A stretch of 29,821 nucleotides of DNA from assembly GCA_964640935.1 (NCBI GenBank), contig CAZXIY010000007.1, positions 1 through 29,821 on the forward strand. Direction: 5' to 3'. The notes under the pieces are model-generated. The model worked only from the letters and a program-made list of their open reading frames with translations, was not told the origin of the DNA and did not search any database. Positions 22,320-29,821 of this stretch are shown here, piece after piece; position 1 is the first letter of the stretch, and each line of letters begins with the position of its first letter. This DNA is from CAZXIY01 sp964640935. GTDB taxonomy: Archaea > Thermoplasmatota > Thermoplasmata > Methanomassiliicoccales > Methanomethylophilaceae. A program made the translations under genes and the position numbers.

Positions 22320-23306
22320 TCACGGTTCGTTGGGATCGATGTCCTCTGTCCTATGCCTGTTCATGAGCTTCTCTTTGATACGTTTGATCGGGTGCCTCTT
22401 CTGAGGCGGATCTTTGACCAATATCTGCATGAACAAACCGTCATCGCCGTATATCCTGACCATATCGCACACGGACATCTCGCCGTTGGGCACTATCTCA
22501 CCGATCCTGAAACAGAATCTTCCGACCCCCGATGAATCATCTTTTGAGATCACAGATGCATTCATCCCCTGAACGATCGGATCTGCCGAAATTACAAGCT
22601 TATTTCCAGTCGAACATACGATATCTTTGGAGACGCAGATCCCGGCCTCTACTGATTCTTTGAAGTCGGACGCATCGGCGCGTGTCATCGTCATACCTGG
22701 ATCGATAAGCAGTCCGGAGCGGAGACCGTAGACGGCATCATCGAACTTCCACAACAGCGTCTTGTCGCTGACACCCTTGGACTTCATCATCAGGATGAAC
22801 AGTACCAGGACGATCATTTCTGGGATGTACATCATGTAAATATTGAGTACCAGTATTATTTCCAAGATACGTGCCAGCATTATGAATCCCAATACATCCA
22901 GACCGAACATTATCACGGCGGCATAGAACATCAGATTGATGTTCCTGGATCTGCCTAAGAGGTAGATCAGGCCGTTGTATGTCAGCATCAGACCTACAAC
23001 GATATTGACCAACCCAACGGCAAAGACCGTATCGGTGGTCGATGTGAGCGAAGGGATACTCGTGAAAATATTCGAGATACCGAACGCCATGGCCAGAATA
23101 CCCATTGTTCTCTGAAGGTTCCTGCGGGAGAACAGAACTATGATGACCGCAGATAACAGCATGACGGTGTACGGCATGTATCTGATGATATCGTGGCCTG
23201 TCACGACACCGAATTCGTACGTAAGAGTGAGCGAATATCCTGACGAGACGGAGATAAAGATGAAAATCAGATACTCTATCCTGATAGGCAAATTATTCAA
23301 GTCCAT
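22320..23306 (-). CDS. paralogous six-helix membrane protein, pair 2 second gene (B2)
   Basis: A 328-residue paralogue of B1. It has six hydrophobic segments in the first 185 residues, then a soluble domain. Shared marks are the N-terminal (I/L)RIEYL, helix 3 RTMGI..MAFG, the SRN...M loop after helix 4 (LGRSRNINLM), and the C-terminal EIVPNG then MVRIYGD. As in B1 the end is a basic, amphipathic tail (KRIKEKLMNRH). It lacks the QKW motif seen in A1 and A2. The start overlaps the A2 coding end by 14 bp, so the pair is co-transcribed and probably coupled. The function is unknown. Confidence 0.85.
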   Translation of the reverse strand: MDLNNLPIRIEYLIFIFISVSSGYSLTLTYEFGVVTGHDIIRYMPYTVMLLSAVIIVLFSRRNLQRTMGILAMAFGISNIFTSIPSLTSTTDTVFAVGLVNIVVGLMLTYNGLIYLLGRSRNINLMFYAAVIMFGLDVLGFIMLARILEIILVLNIYMMYIPEMIVLVLFILMMKSKGVSDKTLLWKFDDAVYGLRSGLLIDPGMTMTRADASDFKESVEAGICVSKDIVCSTGNKLVISADPIVQGMNASVISKDDSSGVGRFCFRIGEIVPNGEMSVCDMVRIYGDDGLFMQILVKDPPQKRHPIKRIKEKLMNRHRTEDIDPNEP

Positions 23307-24330
23307 CTTCGGTCACCTCCCTGACGCTGAGCATTACACGCATCCCGTTCCCGTCGCGCAGTTCGACACCGGTATCGTTTCTGATGATTCCTGTCATATG
23401 CATCCTGAACACACCTATGAATGAGTTATCCGGGTCTTTGACCATCGTAATATACAGACCGTCCTTTCCCTTCCATTTCTGGACTATCATGGAAGAACTG
23501 CCGCTGTCAGACGACAGGGCAACATGCAGTTCTGATTCTACAGGACCGCCCGTCGGATGATCCCATGACGATGCATCCTCCAGACCGTGTTCCATCCTGT
23601 CGAGGTCCTCGTTCGATATCGTCAGACTCCCGACGGGACTCACCGCGTCGCGCGTACTCATAGTGTCAGTACACATCCTGACCAGCGGGATATTATCATA
23701 CACATCTTTGCTGCTAAGAACGAGTATGTAGATCGTATACATCATGAACATCAACATCATATCGCGTTCTTGTGTGAAGAACTGCCAAAAGTCCTGGCCC
23801 CAATGCACCATATAAATGATATACACTACATACCCGAGAACGAGGGTTGCCGTGATCAGTTTCATCCTTTCCGCATTCTTGGAGACGCCGCGGAGATACG
23901 ATACACCGCAATAAGCCAAACTCGCCCCCATAGCGACCAGGACCAATCCGATGTAGAAACTCACATCCGACGAACTCGTCAACTGAGGGAATGAACGGAA
24001 CACCCTGCCGACACCGAGCGCGATAGCGTAGATACCTATCGCCCTCATATTGCTTTTGTTCGGATCGATAAGTATGAAGATACCGGCGATTAGCAATGTG
24101 GCCTTGGATAAGGCCTTCATCACACCTGAGAAACCTATGTCGGACGTGCCGTAGACTGTCTGGATACTCAGTATTCCGACCACGATCATCATGATCGCCA
24201 GGAAATATGTCAGCCTGACATCCTTCTTCCCGTCCTTCGGCTTGGCGTTCACGGCCAGTGATGCACATCTATTGATTAAATCTTTGACATCCGAAAACGT
24301 GATACACCCGCGGACGCATCGCATCGCCAC
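23293..24330 (-). CDS. paralogous six-helix membrane protein, pair 2 first gene (A2)
   Basis: A 345-residue paralogue of A1 with about 25 extra N-terminal residues before the conserved part. Common features are NMRAIGIYAIALGVGRVFRS in helix 3, the G.SKN...M loop, a short WD..P motif, PVESE, and VQKWKGKDGLYIT in the C-terminal domain. The segments occur in the same order and spacing as A1, so the two are clear duplicates. The start is uncertain: ATGs at 24330 and 24324 are both in frame, and the TATA-like element at 24338-24351 favours a start at one of these. It is divergent from the stomatin-like gene and shares that 56-bp promoter region. The function is unknown. Confidence 0.85.
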   Translation of the reverse strand: MAMRCVRGCITFSDVKDLINRCASLAVNAKPKDGKKDVRLTYFLAIMMIVVGILSIQTVYGTSDIGFSGVMKALSKATLLIAGIFILIDPNKSNMRAIGIYAIALGVGRVFRSFPQLTSSSDVSFYIGLVLVAMGASLAYCGVSYLRGVSKNAERMKLITATLVLGYVVYIIYMVHWGQDFWQFFTQERDMMLMFMMYTIYILVLSSKDVYDNIPLVRMCTDTMSTRDAVSPVGSLTISNEDLDRMEHGLEDASSWDHPTGGPVESELHVALSSDSGSSSMIVQKWKGKDGLYITMVKDPDNSFIGVFRMHMTGIIRNDTGVELRDGNGMRVMLSVREVTEDGLE

Positions 24331-24337
24331 TCCATAC

Positions 24338-24351
24338 GTTTTATATCGCGA
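24338..24351. promoter_or_regulatory. shared TATA-like element between A2 and the stomatin-like gene
   Basis: ACGTTTTATATCGC reads as a TATA-like box on both strands. It is about 20-25 bp from the A2 ATGs and about 40 bp from the stomatin-like ATG, leaving room for a short leader with GGTGGTG on the plus strand. Confidence 0.45.
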
Positions 24352-24386
24352 CCGTATTGTATCAGACCATAGAATGGTGGTGTAAA

Positions 24387-25472
24387 ATGGAACAGCAAAT
24401 CCTTCTTGCGATCACTGTACTCGCAGTACTTGTGATCCTGGTCTGCGCGTTCAGCGGAGTGAAGATCGTTCAGCCGTACGAACAGGCCATCTACATGAGA
24501 CTCGGAAAATTCGTCAGGGTCCTGAACCAGGGACTTAACATAGTATGTCCGTTGGTTAATAAGGTCGTGAAGATAGACCTCCGTACGGAGGTCATGGACG
24601 TCCCGAAACAGGAGGTCATAACCAAGGATAACTCGCCTGTCGGCGTCGATGCCATAATCTACATCAAGGTCACGGACCCGAAGAACGCATTCTTCGAAGT
24701 CACCGACTACCGCCTCGCCACCGTCAATCTGGCACAGACGACCTTAAGGTCTGTTATCGGCCAAATGGAGCTCGATGAGATACTCTCCAGCAGAGAGAAA
24801 ATCAACGTGCAGCTCAGGGACACCCTTGATGAGAATACTGATAAGTGGGGTGTCAGGGTCGAGACCGTCGAGATCAAGGAGGTGGACCCGGCAACAAAGG
24901 TCAAGGACTCAATGGAAGAGCAGACTTCCGCCGAAAGGAAGAGACGTGCCGCGATACTCGAGGCGGACGGTATGAAGAGGGCCGCCATCCTCGAAGCTGA
25001 GGGAAAGAAGAAGTCCAGGATACTCGAGGCAGAAGGTGTCAGGCAGTCCATGATCCTCGAGGCCGAGGGTAAGAGACTCGCCACCATATTAGAGTCGCAG
25101 GGTGAGGCCCAGAAGCTCCGTATAACGTCTGTCGGTGCCGCATCGCTGGATTCCAAGGCACTTTCGGTACTGTCAATGAACACGCTGCAAAAGGTCGGAG
25201 AAGGAGCATCATCGAAGATCTTCTTCCCGATGGAGTTCACGAAGCTTGTCAACGGAATATCCGACTACATGGGATCTGCCGAGAAAGTACCGGACAGAGC
25301 CGTGTCTGATATGGGCGACGTAAAGGAGAATATCGGCGACCCGGACGACCTTCTCGGACCCATACCTACGCAGGAGGACATAAAACGCGAGACCGAGGAA
25401 TTCAAGAAGACCGTCGAGAATGATATCTCCGAATCGAATTCCATAGCGGAGTCCTCGAAGAAGCAGATCTGA
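24387..25472 (+). CDS. stomatin/prohibitin-family (SPFH, slipin-like) membrane protein
   Basis: A 361-residue SPFH protein. An N-terminal membrane anchor (ILLAITVLAVLVILVCAF, about residues 5-22) is followed by the band-7 domain: VQPYEQAIYMRLGKF, NIVCPLVNKVVKIDLRTEVMD, and RSVIGQMELDEILSSRE. A coiled-coil region then contains five 11-residue units built on ILEAEG, beginning at residues 190, 201, 212, 223 and 234. The family forms membrane scaffolds and commonly pairs with an NfeD protein, which is encoded next. ATG 24387 is chosen over 24357 because it begins directly at the anchor and has GGTGGTG upstream. The C-terminus is acidic and low-complexity. The stop is TGA. Confidence 0.93.
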   Translation: MEQQILLAITVLAVLVILVCAFSGVKIVQPYEQAIYMRLGKFVRVLNQGLNIVCPLVNKVVKIDLRTEVMDVPKQEVITKDNSPVGVDAIIYIKVTDPKNAFFEVTDYRLATVNLAQTTLRSVIGQMELDEILSSREKINVQLRDTLDENTDKWGVRVETVEIKEVDPATKVKDSMEEQTSAERKRRAAILEADGMKRAAILEAEGKKKSRILEAEGVRQSMILEAEGKRLATILESQGEAQKLRITSVGAASLDSKALSVLSMNTLQKVGEGASSKIFFPMEFTKLVNGISDYMGSAEKVPDRAVSDMGDVKENIGDPDDLLGPIPTQEDIKRETEEFKKTVENDISESNSIAESSKKQI

Positions 25473-25478
25473 TCCCGC

Positions 25479-25505
25479 GGAGGCTGCCGCACGGCGGCGG
25501 CCTCC
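25479..25505 (+). promoter_or_regulatory. GC-rich hairpin between the stomatin-like gene and nfeD
   Basis: GGAGGCTGCCG and CGGCGGCCTCC pair over 11 positions (one G-U) around CACGG, six bases after the stop. There is no T-run after it, so it may be an attenuator, a processing site or a 3'-end stabiliser rather than a full terminator. Confidence 0.4.
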
Positions 25506-25528
25506 CTGAAGATCCAACGGTGATACAA

Positions 25529-25975
25529 ATGATCGACACGATAACAATCTCCCTGATACTGGTCGTCATAGGGCTCATACTGATGATCGCAGAAGCGTTC
25601 AGCCCCGGCGTTTACCTGATAATACCGGGGACCGTCCTCCTGATCATAGGGATAATAGGCTACGCGTTCCCCGATTTCCTGTTCACATGGATGTCTCCTG
25701 TGGTCGCGGTCGTAATCGCCATCCCAATAACGGCGGTGACCGTGCTTGGGTACAGATATCTCGGAAAGCCCGAACCCCCGTCAACTACCGTGACAGACTC
25801 CCTTGTAGGCAAGGAAGGTATCGTCACTATCAAGATCAACACGACCGACATGAGGGGCAAGGTAAAGATCGGCAGCGACACCTGGAGCGCCGAGGCCGAC
25901 GAAGATATACCTGCCGGAACGGCAGTGATCGTAGATCGCAGCTCAGGCGTGCATGTGCACGTGAAACGCAAATGA
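25529..25975 (+). CDS. NfeD-family membrane protein (stomatin operon partner)
   Basis: A 148-residue short NfeD protein. The N-terminal half has about three hydrophobic segments, including a helix with MIAEAFSPGVYLIIPG, the NfeD core motif. The C-terminal half is an OB-fold beta-barrel (SLVGKEGIVTIKI, then VKIGSDTWSAEADEDIPAG, ending VHVHVKRK). The long form's ClpP-like protease domain is absent. It is normally membrane-bound with a stomatin-like partner, which here is the gene immediately upstream. ATG 25529 is preceded by GGTGAT; a GTG at 25520 would add three residues. A strong hairpin follows the TGA stop. Confidence 0.93.
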   Translation: MIDTITISLILVVIGLILMIAEAFSPGVYLIIPGTVLLIIGIIGYAFPDFLFTWMSPVVAVVIAIPITAVTVLGYRYLGKPEPPSTTVTDSLVGKEGIVTIKINTTDMRGKVKIGSDTWSAEADEDIPAGTAVIVDRSSGVHVHVKRK

Positions 25976-25978
25976 ATG

Positions 25979-26010
25979 GATGTGTACCGCCGACAACGGC
26001 GGTACACATC
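25979..26010 (+). terminator. perfect 14-bp hairpin after nfeD
   Basis: GATGTGTACCGCCG and CGGCGGTACACATC form a perfect 14-bp stem with loop ACAA, 4 bp after the nfeD stop. A T-rich run (TTTTCTTTTTC) follows about 24 bp later. It is the likely end of the stomatin-nfeD transcript. Confidence 0.6.
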
Positions 26011-26101
26011 TGTAAACAATTTCATCGAACATTTTCTTTTTCACAATGCCCACATATAACGGAAATACGATGGGACCAATACACGGAATGAGTGACACAG
26101 A

Positions 26102-26860
26102 ATGATCATGTACTTCACGGGCAGCGGCAACAGCAAGTATATCGCAGATATTCTGGCCGAATCCCTGGATGACAAAATGATCTCCATGAATGAAATCCTT
26201 AAGAACGGCGGACACAGAGATTTCACATCCGATAGACCATTCGTGATCGTGTCGCCGATATACGCATGGCGCATCCCCCGCAGGATAGAACAGCTGATAC
26301 GCGATTCCGGATTCTCCGGTAGCAAATCCGTGTACTTCGTCGTAACCATGGGTTCTCAATCCGGAAATTCCGACAGATACTGCAAGAGGATCTGCGACGA
26401 GAAAGGATTGGAGTTCCGCGGACTCTGCGGCGTCCAGATGCCTGACAATTATTTCATCGGATACAAGCTGATGACAAAGGAAGAATCGGAACGTACGATA
26501 TCAGATGCCATTCCTAAGGCGAGAGCGATAGCAGACGTCATAAGATCCGGCGGAATGCTGGTCAAGGACGACAAGACCCCTATGGCCTTCGCAAAATCCG
26601 GATTCGTCAACAGCATGTTCGTGCATTTCTCCAAAAAACAGAGATTCTCCGTATCTCGGAGGTGCTCGTCCTGCGGCAGATGCGTAAAACAGTGCCCCGT
26701 CAACAACATTGTCATGGTCGACAAAATACCGAGGTTCGGCAATAACTGCATGAGTTGTTATGCCTGCGTCCACAGATGCCCGGCCAAGGCGATAGATATC
26801 AAAGGAAAGGCCGACAAGAACGGAAGGTATGTTTGCCCCGAATACAAGAGGGTCAAATGA
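26102..26860 (+). CDS. EFR1-family flavodoxin-ferredoxin protein
   Basis: A 252-residue electron-transfer protein. The N-terminal flavodoxin-like domain starts with the FMN phosphate loop MYFTGSGNSKYIA, with PIYAWRIPR and TMGSQSGN as further flavin-binding stretches. The C-terminal part has two 4Fe-4S clusters of the bacterial ferredoxin type: CSSCGRCVKQCP and CMSCYACVHRCP. It probably shuttles electrons from ferredoxin to flavin in the cytosol, with partner unknown. ATG 26102 is used; an ATG at 26108 begins directly at MYFTGSGN and would also suit. It lies 38 bp before the IMP-family gene, so co-transcription is likely. The stop is TGA. Confidence 0.92.
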   Translation: MIMYFTGSGNSKYIADILAESLDDKMISMNEILKNGGHRDFTSDRPFVIVSPIYAWRIPRRIEQLIRDSGFSGSKSVYFVVTMGSQSGNSDRYCKRICDEKGLEFRGLCGVQMPDNYFIGYKLMTKEESERTISDAIPKARAIADVIRSGGMLVKDDKTPMAFAKSGFVNSMFVHFSKKQRFSVSRRCSSCGRCVKQCPVNNIVMVDKIPRFGNNCMSCYACVHRCPAKAIDIKGKADKNGRYVCPEYKRVK

Positions 26861-26897
26861 CCGTCCAAAATATGAAACGATACACCGAAGCGATCAC

Positions 26898-27683
26898 ATG
26901 ACAGATTCATTGATAGATAATATCTCTAAGATAGCCAAAGAGGCCGGATCCATGATGGAGAATGCCCGTGGCGTAAAGATGTCCGTCAAAGGGACAAAGG
27001 ACAATATCGTGACATCCGCTGATGTCGAGATAGAAAGATTCCTGAAAGGACGTCTGACGGATCTCATCCCCGGTTCTGTGTTCATCGGCGAAGAGGGCGA
27101 TGAGAACGCACTGCCCGAGCACGGTCCCGCATGGATCGTCGATCCGATAGACGGGACGACTAATTTCTCGAGAGGTATACCGATGTGCTGCGTCTCCATA
27201 GCTCTTTTTGAGGACGGGAAGCCGCGTATCGGCGTCGTATACGATCCGTTCACCGATGCCCTGTTCAAAGGAGAAGTAGGGAAAGGTTCAACGTTCAACG
27301 GCATCCCCATGCACGTATCGAAACGTCCGGTGGCCAACTCGATCCTGTGTACGGCATGGTGCACATACCACAAGGAACTGGCCCCGGCTTGCTTCAGGAT
27401 CTCCGAACGCATGCACCCGATATGCGAGGACATAAGACGTATCGGCACTGCGGCGTACGAACTGTGCCTCCTCGCCAACGGCTCCGTCGACCTGTATTTC
27501 GAGATCAACCTGAGCCCGTGGGATTACGCTGCCGCGCTCATCTGCGTCAGCGAAGCAGGAGGTGTCTTCTCCAGGATCGACGGCAAGATGACATTCGACC
27601 GCCAGGGTCCGGTCGTTGCCGCCAATAACAGGGAGAATCTTGATTATCTTCTGAAGGTCGTCAGAGAAGAAACCGAACGCTGA
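26898..27683 (+). CDS. inositol monophosphatase / fructose-bisphosphatase-family phosphatase
   Basis: A 261-residue Mg2+-dependent phosphatase of the IMPase superfamily; archaeal members often hydrolyse both inositol-1-phosphate and fructose-1,6-bisphosphate. Metal residues are evident: FIGEEG (Glu65-Glu66), DPIDGTTNF (Asp82, Asp85) and the C-terminal SPWDYAAA. Mid-protein features such as GVVYDPF and FNGIPMHVS are family-typical. ATG 26898 is chosen because it gives the standard N-terminus; an ATG at 26829 would lie within the preceding EFR1 gene and is unlikely. Which substrate dominates cannot be read. The stop is TGA. Confidence 0.93.
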   Translation: MTDSLIDNISKIAKEAGSMMENARGVKMSVKGTKDNIVTSADVEIERFLKGRLTDLIPGSVFIGEEGDENALPEHGPAWIVDPIDGTTNFSRGIPMCCVSIALFEDGKPRIGVVYDPFTDALFKGEVGKGSTFNGIPMHVSKRPVANSILCTAWCTYHKELAPACFRISERMHPICEDIRRIGTAAYELCLLANGSVDLYFEINLSPWDYAAALICVSEAGGVFSRIDGKMTFDRQGPVVAANNRENLDYLLKVVREETER

Positions 27684-28306
27684 GTCGCTCGGCCTCCTCC
27701 TTTTTCGAATGACATACGGTAGCGATGGCCGCAACGACTAGCTCCGCGAAGAATGATGATGTGAAACTGGTAAGAGATCGATTCATCATCGCTGTCGACA
27801 ATGATCTTGTCGCTGTATTTCCCCATGATTGCAAATGCAACTAGAATGCAGTGAACTATGACCATGAGGACGAGCGACCTAAAGTAGGGCATATTCGCAC
27901 GAATAGGTCGGTGTCATCTAACCGCGATAAAGAACTCCTTGCCCCACGTATCGGTTACTGTATCCAGCAGACGCATGCTGTTGAACATAGAACGCTCCGG
28001 GAAGACTGTCACTTATCTATGTCGAATGTTCCCATAATGCAGATCTTCAAAGAAGCGTCCCTGTTCAAATGTGCTACCGCGTCTGTGACGGGTAAATGTA
28101 CGCGAACGAGGGACGAATCATGTTACGTTGACTGACATTATATTGATTTCGGATTTGTGAAGTATATAAAAAAAGACAGGAAACAAATCGTTCTGAATAT
28201 TGATTAAATGTTGACAAATGCTCCAGTAATAGTCAGATGAAGGCGTGGGGGCAATAATACCAAGATTTGATAATAAGTGCTAAAGGGAAAAGGGGGAAGA
28301 ATAGAA
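27684..28306. other. about 620-bp region without a convincing gene
   Basis: This stretch between the IMP-family gene and the recombinase has only weak ORFs. One plus-frame ORF from ATG 27725 is broken by a TAG at 27842 and then stays open to a TGA at 28133-28135; read through it would be 136 residues, with no recognisable motif. A minus-frame ORF (27644-27892) is mostly shadow but has a hydrophobic N-terminus. The last 160 bp are AT-rich and may hold the recombinase promoter. No tRNA, att repeat or hairpin of note was found. It could be decayed mobile-element DNA, given the recombinase beside it. Confidence 0.5.
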
Positions 28307-29242
28307 TTGACAAGATATCCGTTCGGATACTACGCAGCTGAATACCTCAGTAAAGTTCTCGGCATTTATGCCGACGAGACCTGGAAGAACAGGGAACGCA
28401 GATACAGAAGGATGGAAAGATGCATCATAGAACTGAGAAAACAGAAGAAGATCTCTACAATGTCGCCGAAGAACATGACTCCCGAAGATGTCAGGGAATT
28501 CCTGATATTCCGCAAGAGAACGATCAGTCCCGCAGACATGATCCATGAATTGAATGCTCTGAAGAAGCTCTTGGCATTCACCGAGAATCCTGCAGCGGAG
28601 ATCTGTCTTGCGAGGTACCCGGGCCTCAAGCCCGTGTACAGAGGGAACAGGAGAAAGGAATCGATGGACGACGATGTGTACGACCGGATACTCGAACGTT
28701 CGGCAACGATAGAACCGACGGATTTCACGCTCGTGCGTGCATATGCGTTGGTCCTTCTCTGCCTTCGTACGGGAACGAGGAACAAAGAGATCCGTTTCGC
28801 CGAGGTCGGAGACCTCGATACGAACGCTTGGACGCTGGACATAATTCACGTCAAAGGCGAGGATACCTACGGGCAGCCGAGGACCGTTCCCATCCATCCG
28901 GAGATACGCAGTATCGTCCTGACGTACCTTTTGGCAAGGAAGAAGTGGCTGTTGGACAATTCTGCGAATTCACAAGCGCTTTTCCCTTCCAAAAGCTCCT
29001 CGGATAGGTTCCTTTCCGGCAACGGGATAAGGCAGATAAAGGACGAAGTGGAGAAGGATCTCGACATAAGATTCGATCTGAGGATGTGCCGCAGGACGTT
29101 CGGCCAAAGATATATGGATGCCGGACTCGACATCGAGTCCACCAGCGTTCTGATGGGTCACGCCTCTACGAAGACGACAGAGGAGTTCTACAGCAGAAAG
29201 AGACTTACAAAGGCCATGGAATGTGCCAGGAATGTGTGGTGA
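28307..29242 (+). CDS. tyrosine recombinase/integrase
   Basis: A 311-residue tyrosine recombinase. The N-terminal part (basic, with WKNRERRYRRMERC and a core-binding SAM-like segment) precedes the catalytic domain with LRTGTRNKEI (Arg I), HVKGEDTYG (Lys), LLMGHASTKTTEEFY-type residues carrying the final His and the nucleophile Tyr, and an RMCRRTF box. In that box the usual HxxR is RxxR, so the first His is replaced by Arg. The start is uncertain: TTG 28307 has GGGGGAAG about 7 bp upstream, while GTG 28277 would add ten residues. It ends 46 bp from the tRNA-Ala 3' end. It could be an integrated-element integrase or a chromosomal XerA-like enzyme. Confidence 0.87.
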   Translation: MTRYPFGYYAAEYLSKVLGIYADETWKNRERRYRRMERCIIELRKQKKISTMSPKNMTPEDVREFLIFRKRTISPADMIHELNALKKLLAFTENPAAEICLARYPGLKPVYRGNRRKESMDDDVYDRILERSATIEPTDFTLVRAYALVLLCLRTGTRNKEIRFAEVGDLDTNAWTLDIIHVKGEDTYGQPRTVPIHPEIRSIVLTYLLARKKWLLDNSANSQALFPSKSSSDRFLSGNGIRQIKDEVEKDLDIRFDLRMCRRTFGQRYMDAGLDIESTSVLMGHASTKTTEEFYSRKRLTKAMECARNVW

Positions 29243-29287
29243 GATGGAAAATCATCCGCCTTTCAATCTCTGGCTGATAACAAGGAG

Positions 29288-29360
29288 TGGACAGGGCGAG
29301 ATTCGAACTCGCGACCTCTACAATGCCAATGTAGCGATCTTCCAACTGATCTACCTGCCC
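29288..29360 (-). tRNA. tRNA-Ala (GGC)
   Basis: On the minus strand acceptor GGGCAGG pairs with CCTGTCC, including the G3-U70 pair that identifies alanine tRNA. The anticodon stem CTACA/TGTAG closes TTGGCAT, giving anticodon GGC. The T-arm is GCGAG/CTCGC around TTCGAAT and the discriminator is A. CCA is not encoded and there is no intron. It is convergent with the recombinase gene. Confidence 0.95.
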
Positions 29361-29451
29361 AGTTAGATGTCGTGATTGATTGATTGTAATTAAAGATTTG
29401 GGTATCCGATACTCTGTTCTCTAGACGCTAAAGAGCTCTCATCTGTATCGT

Positions 29452-29821
29452 ATGAGTAAGAAAGATATCCCGACATTCTCCTATACGATCAGTACAGCAT
29501 ATGAAGGCTACCCGTTCTTTGATTATCTTTTTCAGGGAGATTATTGCAAAGACATCGTAACAGAGATCTTCAATATGGCTCTGAAAATGCAGTATAACTA
29601 CATGATCAGTCTGTCATTAGTAAGCGATCCGAAATCTGTGGCGATTTTCACTCCCATAAACGCACCTGAACCAGGGATATTTCGTCACATAATGAACGGA
29701 AGTCTGAAACTGTCAAAGGATGCAGGCAATGATGTGATGAAGTCTATGGCCAATTACAAAGAATTTGCTTCTAATGTGATAAAAGAAACAAAACTTGGTC
29801 CTACAGCATGGTATGTTTTCA
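29452..29821 (+). CDS. partial GNAT-like acetyltransferase, cut by the window end
   Basis: ATG 29452 opens a frame that stays open to the window end (123 residues seen). After a variable start (MSKKDIPTFSYTISTAYEG), the stretch with SDPKSVAIFTPINAPEPG resembles the strand before the core of many GNAT enzymes, and ETKLGPTAWYVF at the edge resembles the H.P..HWYL segment that precedes the acetyl-CoA loop. The acetyl-CoA motif itself is outside the window. The gene is somewhat AT-richer than the operons nearby. The substrate is unknown. Confidence 0.55.
   Translation, partial: MSKKDIPTFSYTISTAYEGYPFFDYLFQGDYCKDIVTEIFNMALKMQYNYMISLSLVSDPKSVAIFTPINAPEPGIFRHIMNGSLKLSKDAGNDVMKSMANYKEFASNVIKETKLGPTAWYVF

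Noticed and set aside
27644..27892. An 82-residue minus-strand ORF with a hydrophobic N-terminus
   Set aside because: More than half is convergent with or near the phosphatase end, it has no ribosome-binding site, and its C-terminal half looks like random arginine-rich sequence.
29288..29360. Direct repeat (att) of the tRNA-Ala 3' end elsewhere in the window
   Set aside because: By eye I found no second copy of the T-arm/acceptor segment to the left of the recombinase, so no element boundary is claimed.
1..29821. CRISPR array or cas genes
   Set aside because: No run of regular 25-40 bp repeats with unique spacers and no Cas-like proteins. The 30-bp-spaced elements at 4565-4640 are short AT-rich motifs, not CRISPR repeats.

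Overview
The window is chromosomal DNA from a methanogenic archaeon, most likely of the order Methanomassiliicoccales (Thermoplasmatota). The evidence is a methanogenesis marker 8 gene, archaeal ribosomal protein eL41, archaeal-type tRNA introns with bulge-helix-bulge splice sites, TATA-box promoters (several placed for leaderless transcripts), and stop-codon use: of 32 complete coding genes annotated here, 30 end in TGA, 2 in TAA and none in TAG, as expected where UAG is read as pyrrolysine. The order-level placement is an inference, not a database match.

Layout. 1-2508: partial tRNA-Glu, then nadE and a nitrilase-family amidase in divergent orientation around one AT-rich promoter, tRNA-Ser and an ogt DNA-repair gene. 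2498-4476 (minus): two overlapping paralogous membrane-protein genes (pair 1). 4477-4693: AT-rich divergent control region with spaced direct repeats. 4694-8423: operon of a hydantoinase/oxoprolinase-like protein with an unusual N-terminal extension, a small GIY-YIG-like protein, methanogenesis marker protein 8 and a small Cys-containing protein. 8481-8791: two very small genes with good promoters. 8951-13681: amino-acid operon ACT - homoserine dehydrogenase - citramalate synthase - ACT - UPF0210 protein. 13815-14736: AT-rich accessory patch with a GNAT-like gene. 14737-15171 (minus): tRNA-Arg, eL41 and tRNA-Trp, with both tRNAs carrying introns.

15308-16888 (minus): a membrane protein and an amidohydrolase. 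16960-21639: MarC, then a MarR regulator and the two halves of a heterodimeric ABC exporter in one operon, with two palindromic operators over the marR promoter. 21708-24330 (minus): a six-helix membrane protein and membrane gene pair 2, paralogous to pair 1. 24387-27683: stomatin-like protein with its NfeD partner, a flavodoxin-ferredoxin (EFR1) protein and an inositol-monophosphatase/FBPase-family protein. 27684-28306 is without a convincing gene. 28307-29821: tyrosine recombinase, tRNA-Ala and a truncated GNAT-like gene.

The most notable items are a 25-nt T-loop intron in tRNA-Arg with a textbook bulge-helix-bulge; a tRNA-Trp intron that can be read as a box C/D methylation guide for positions 34 and 39; the two copies of an unrecognised two-gene membrane cassette; the spaced repeats at 4516-4640; and the hydantoinase with a transposase-like N-terminus inside a methanogenesis-marker operon.
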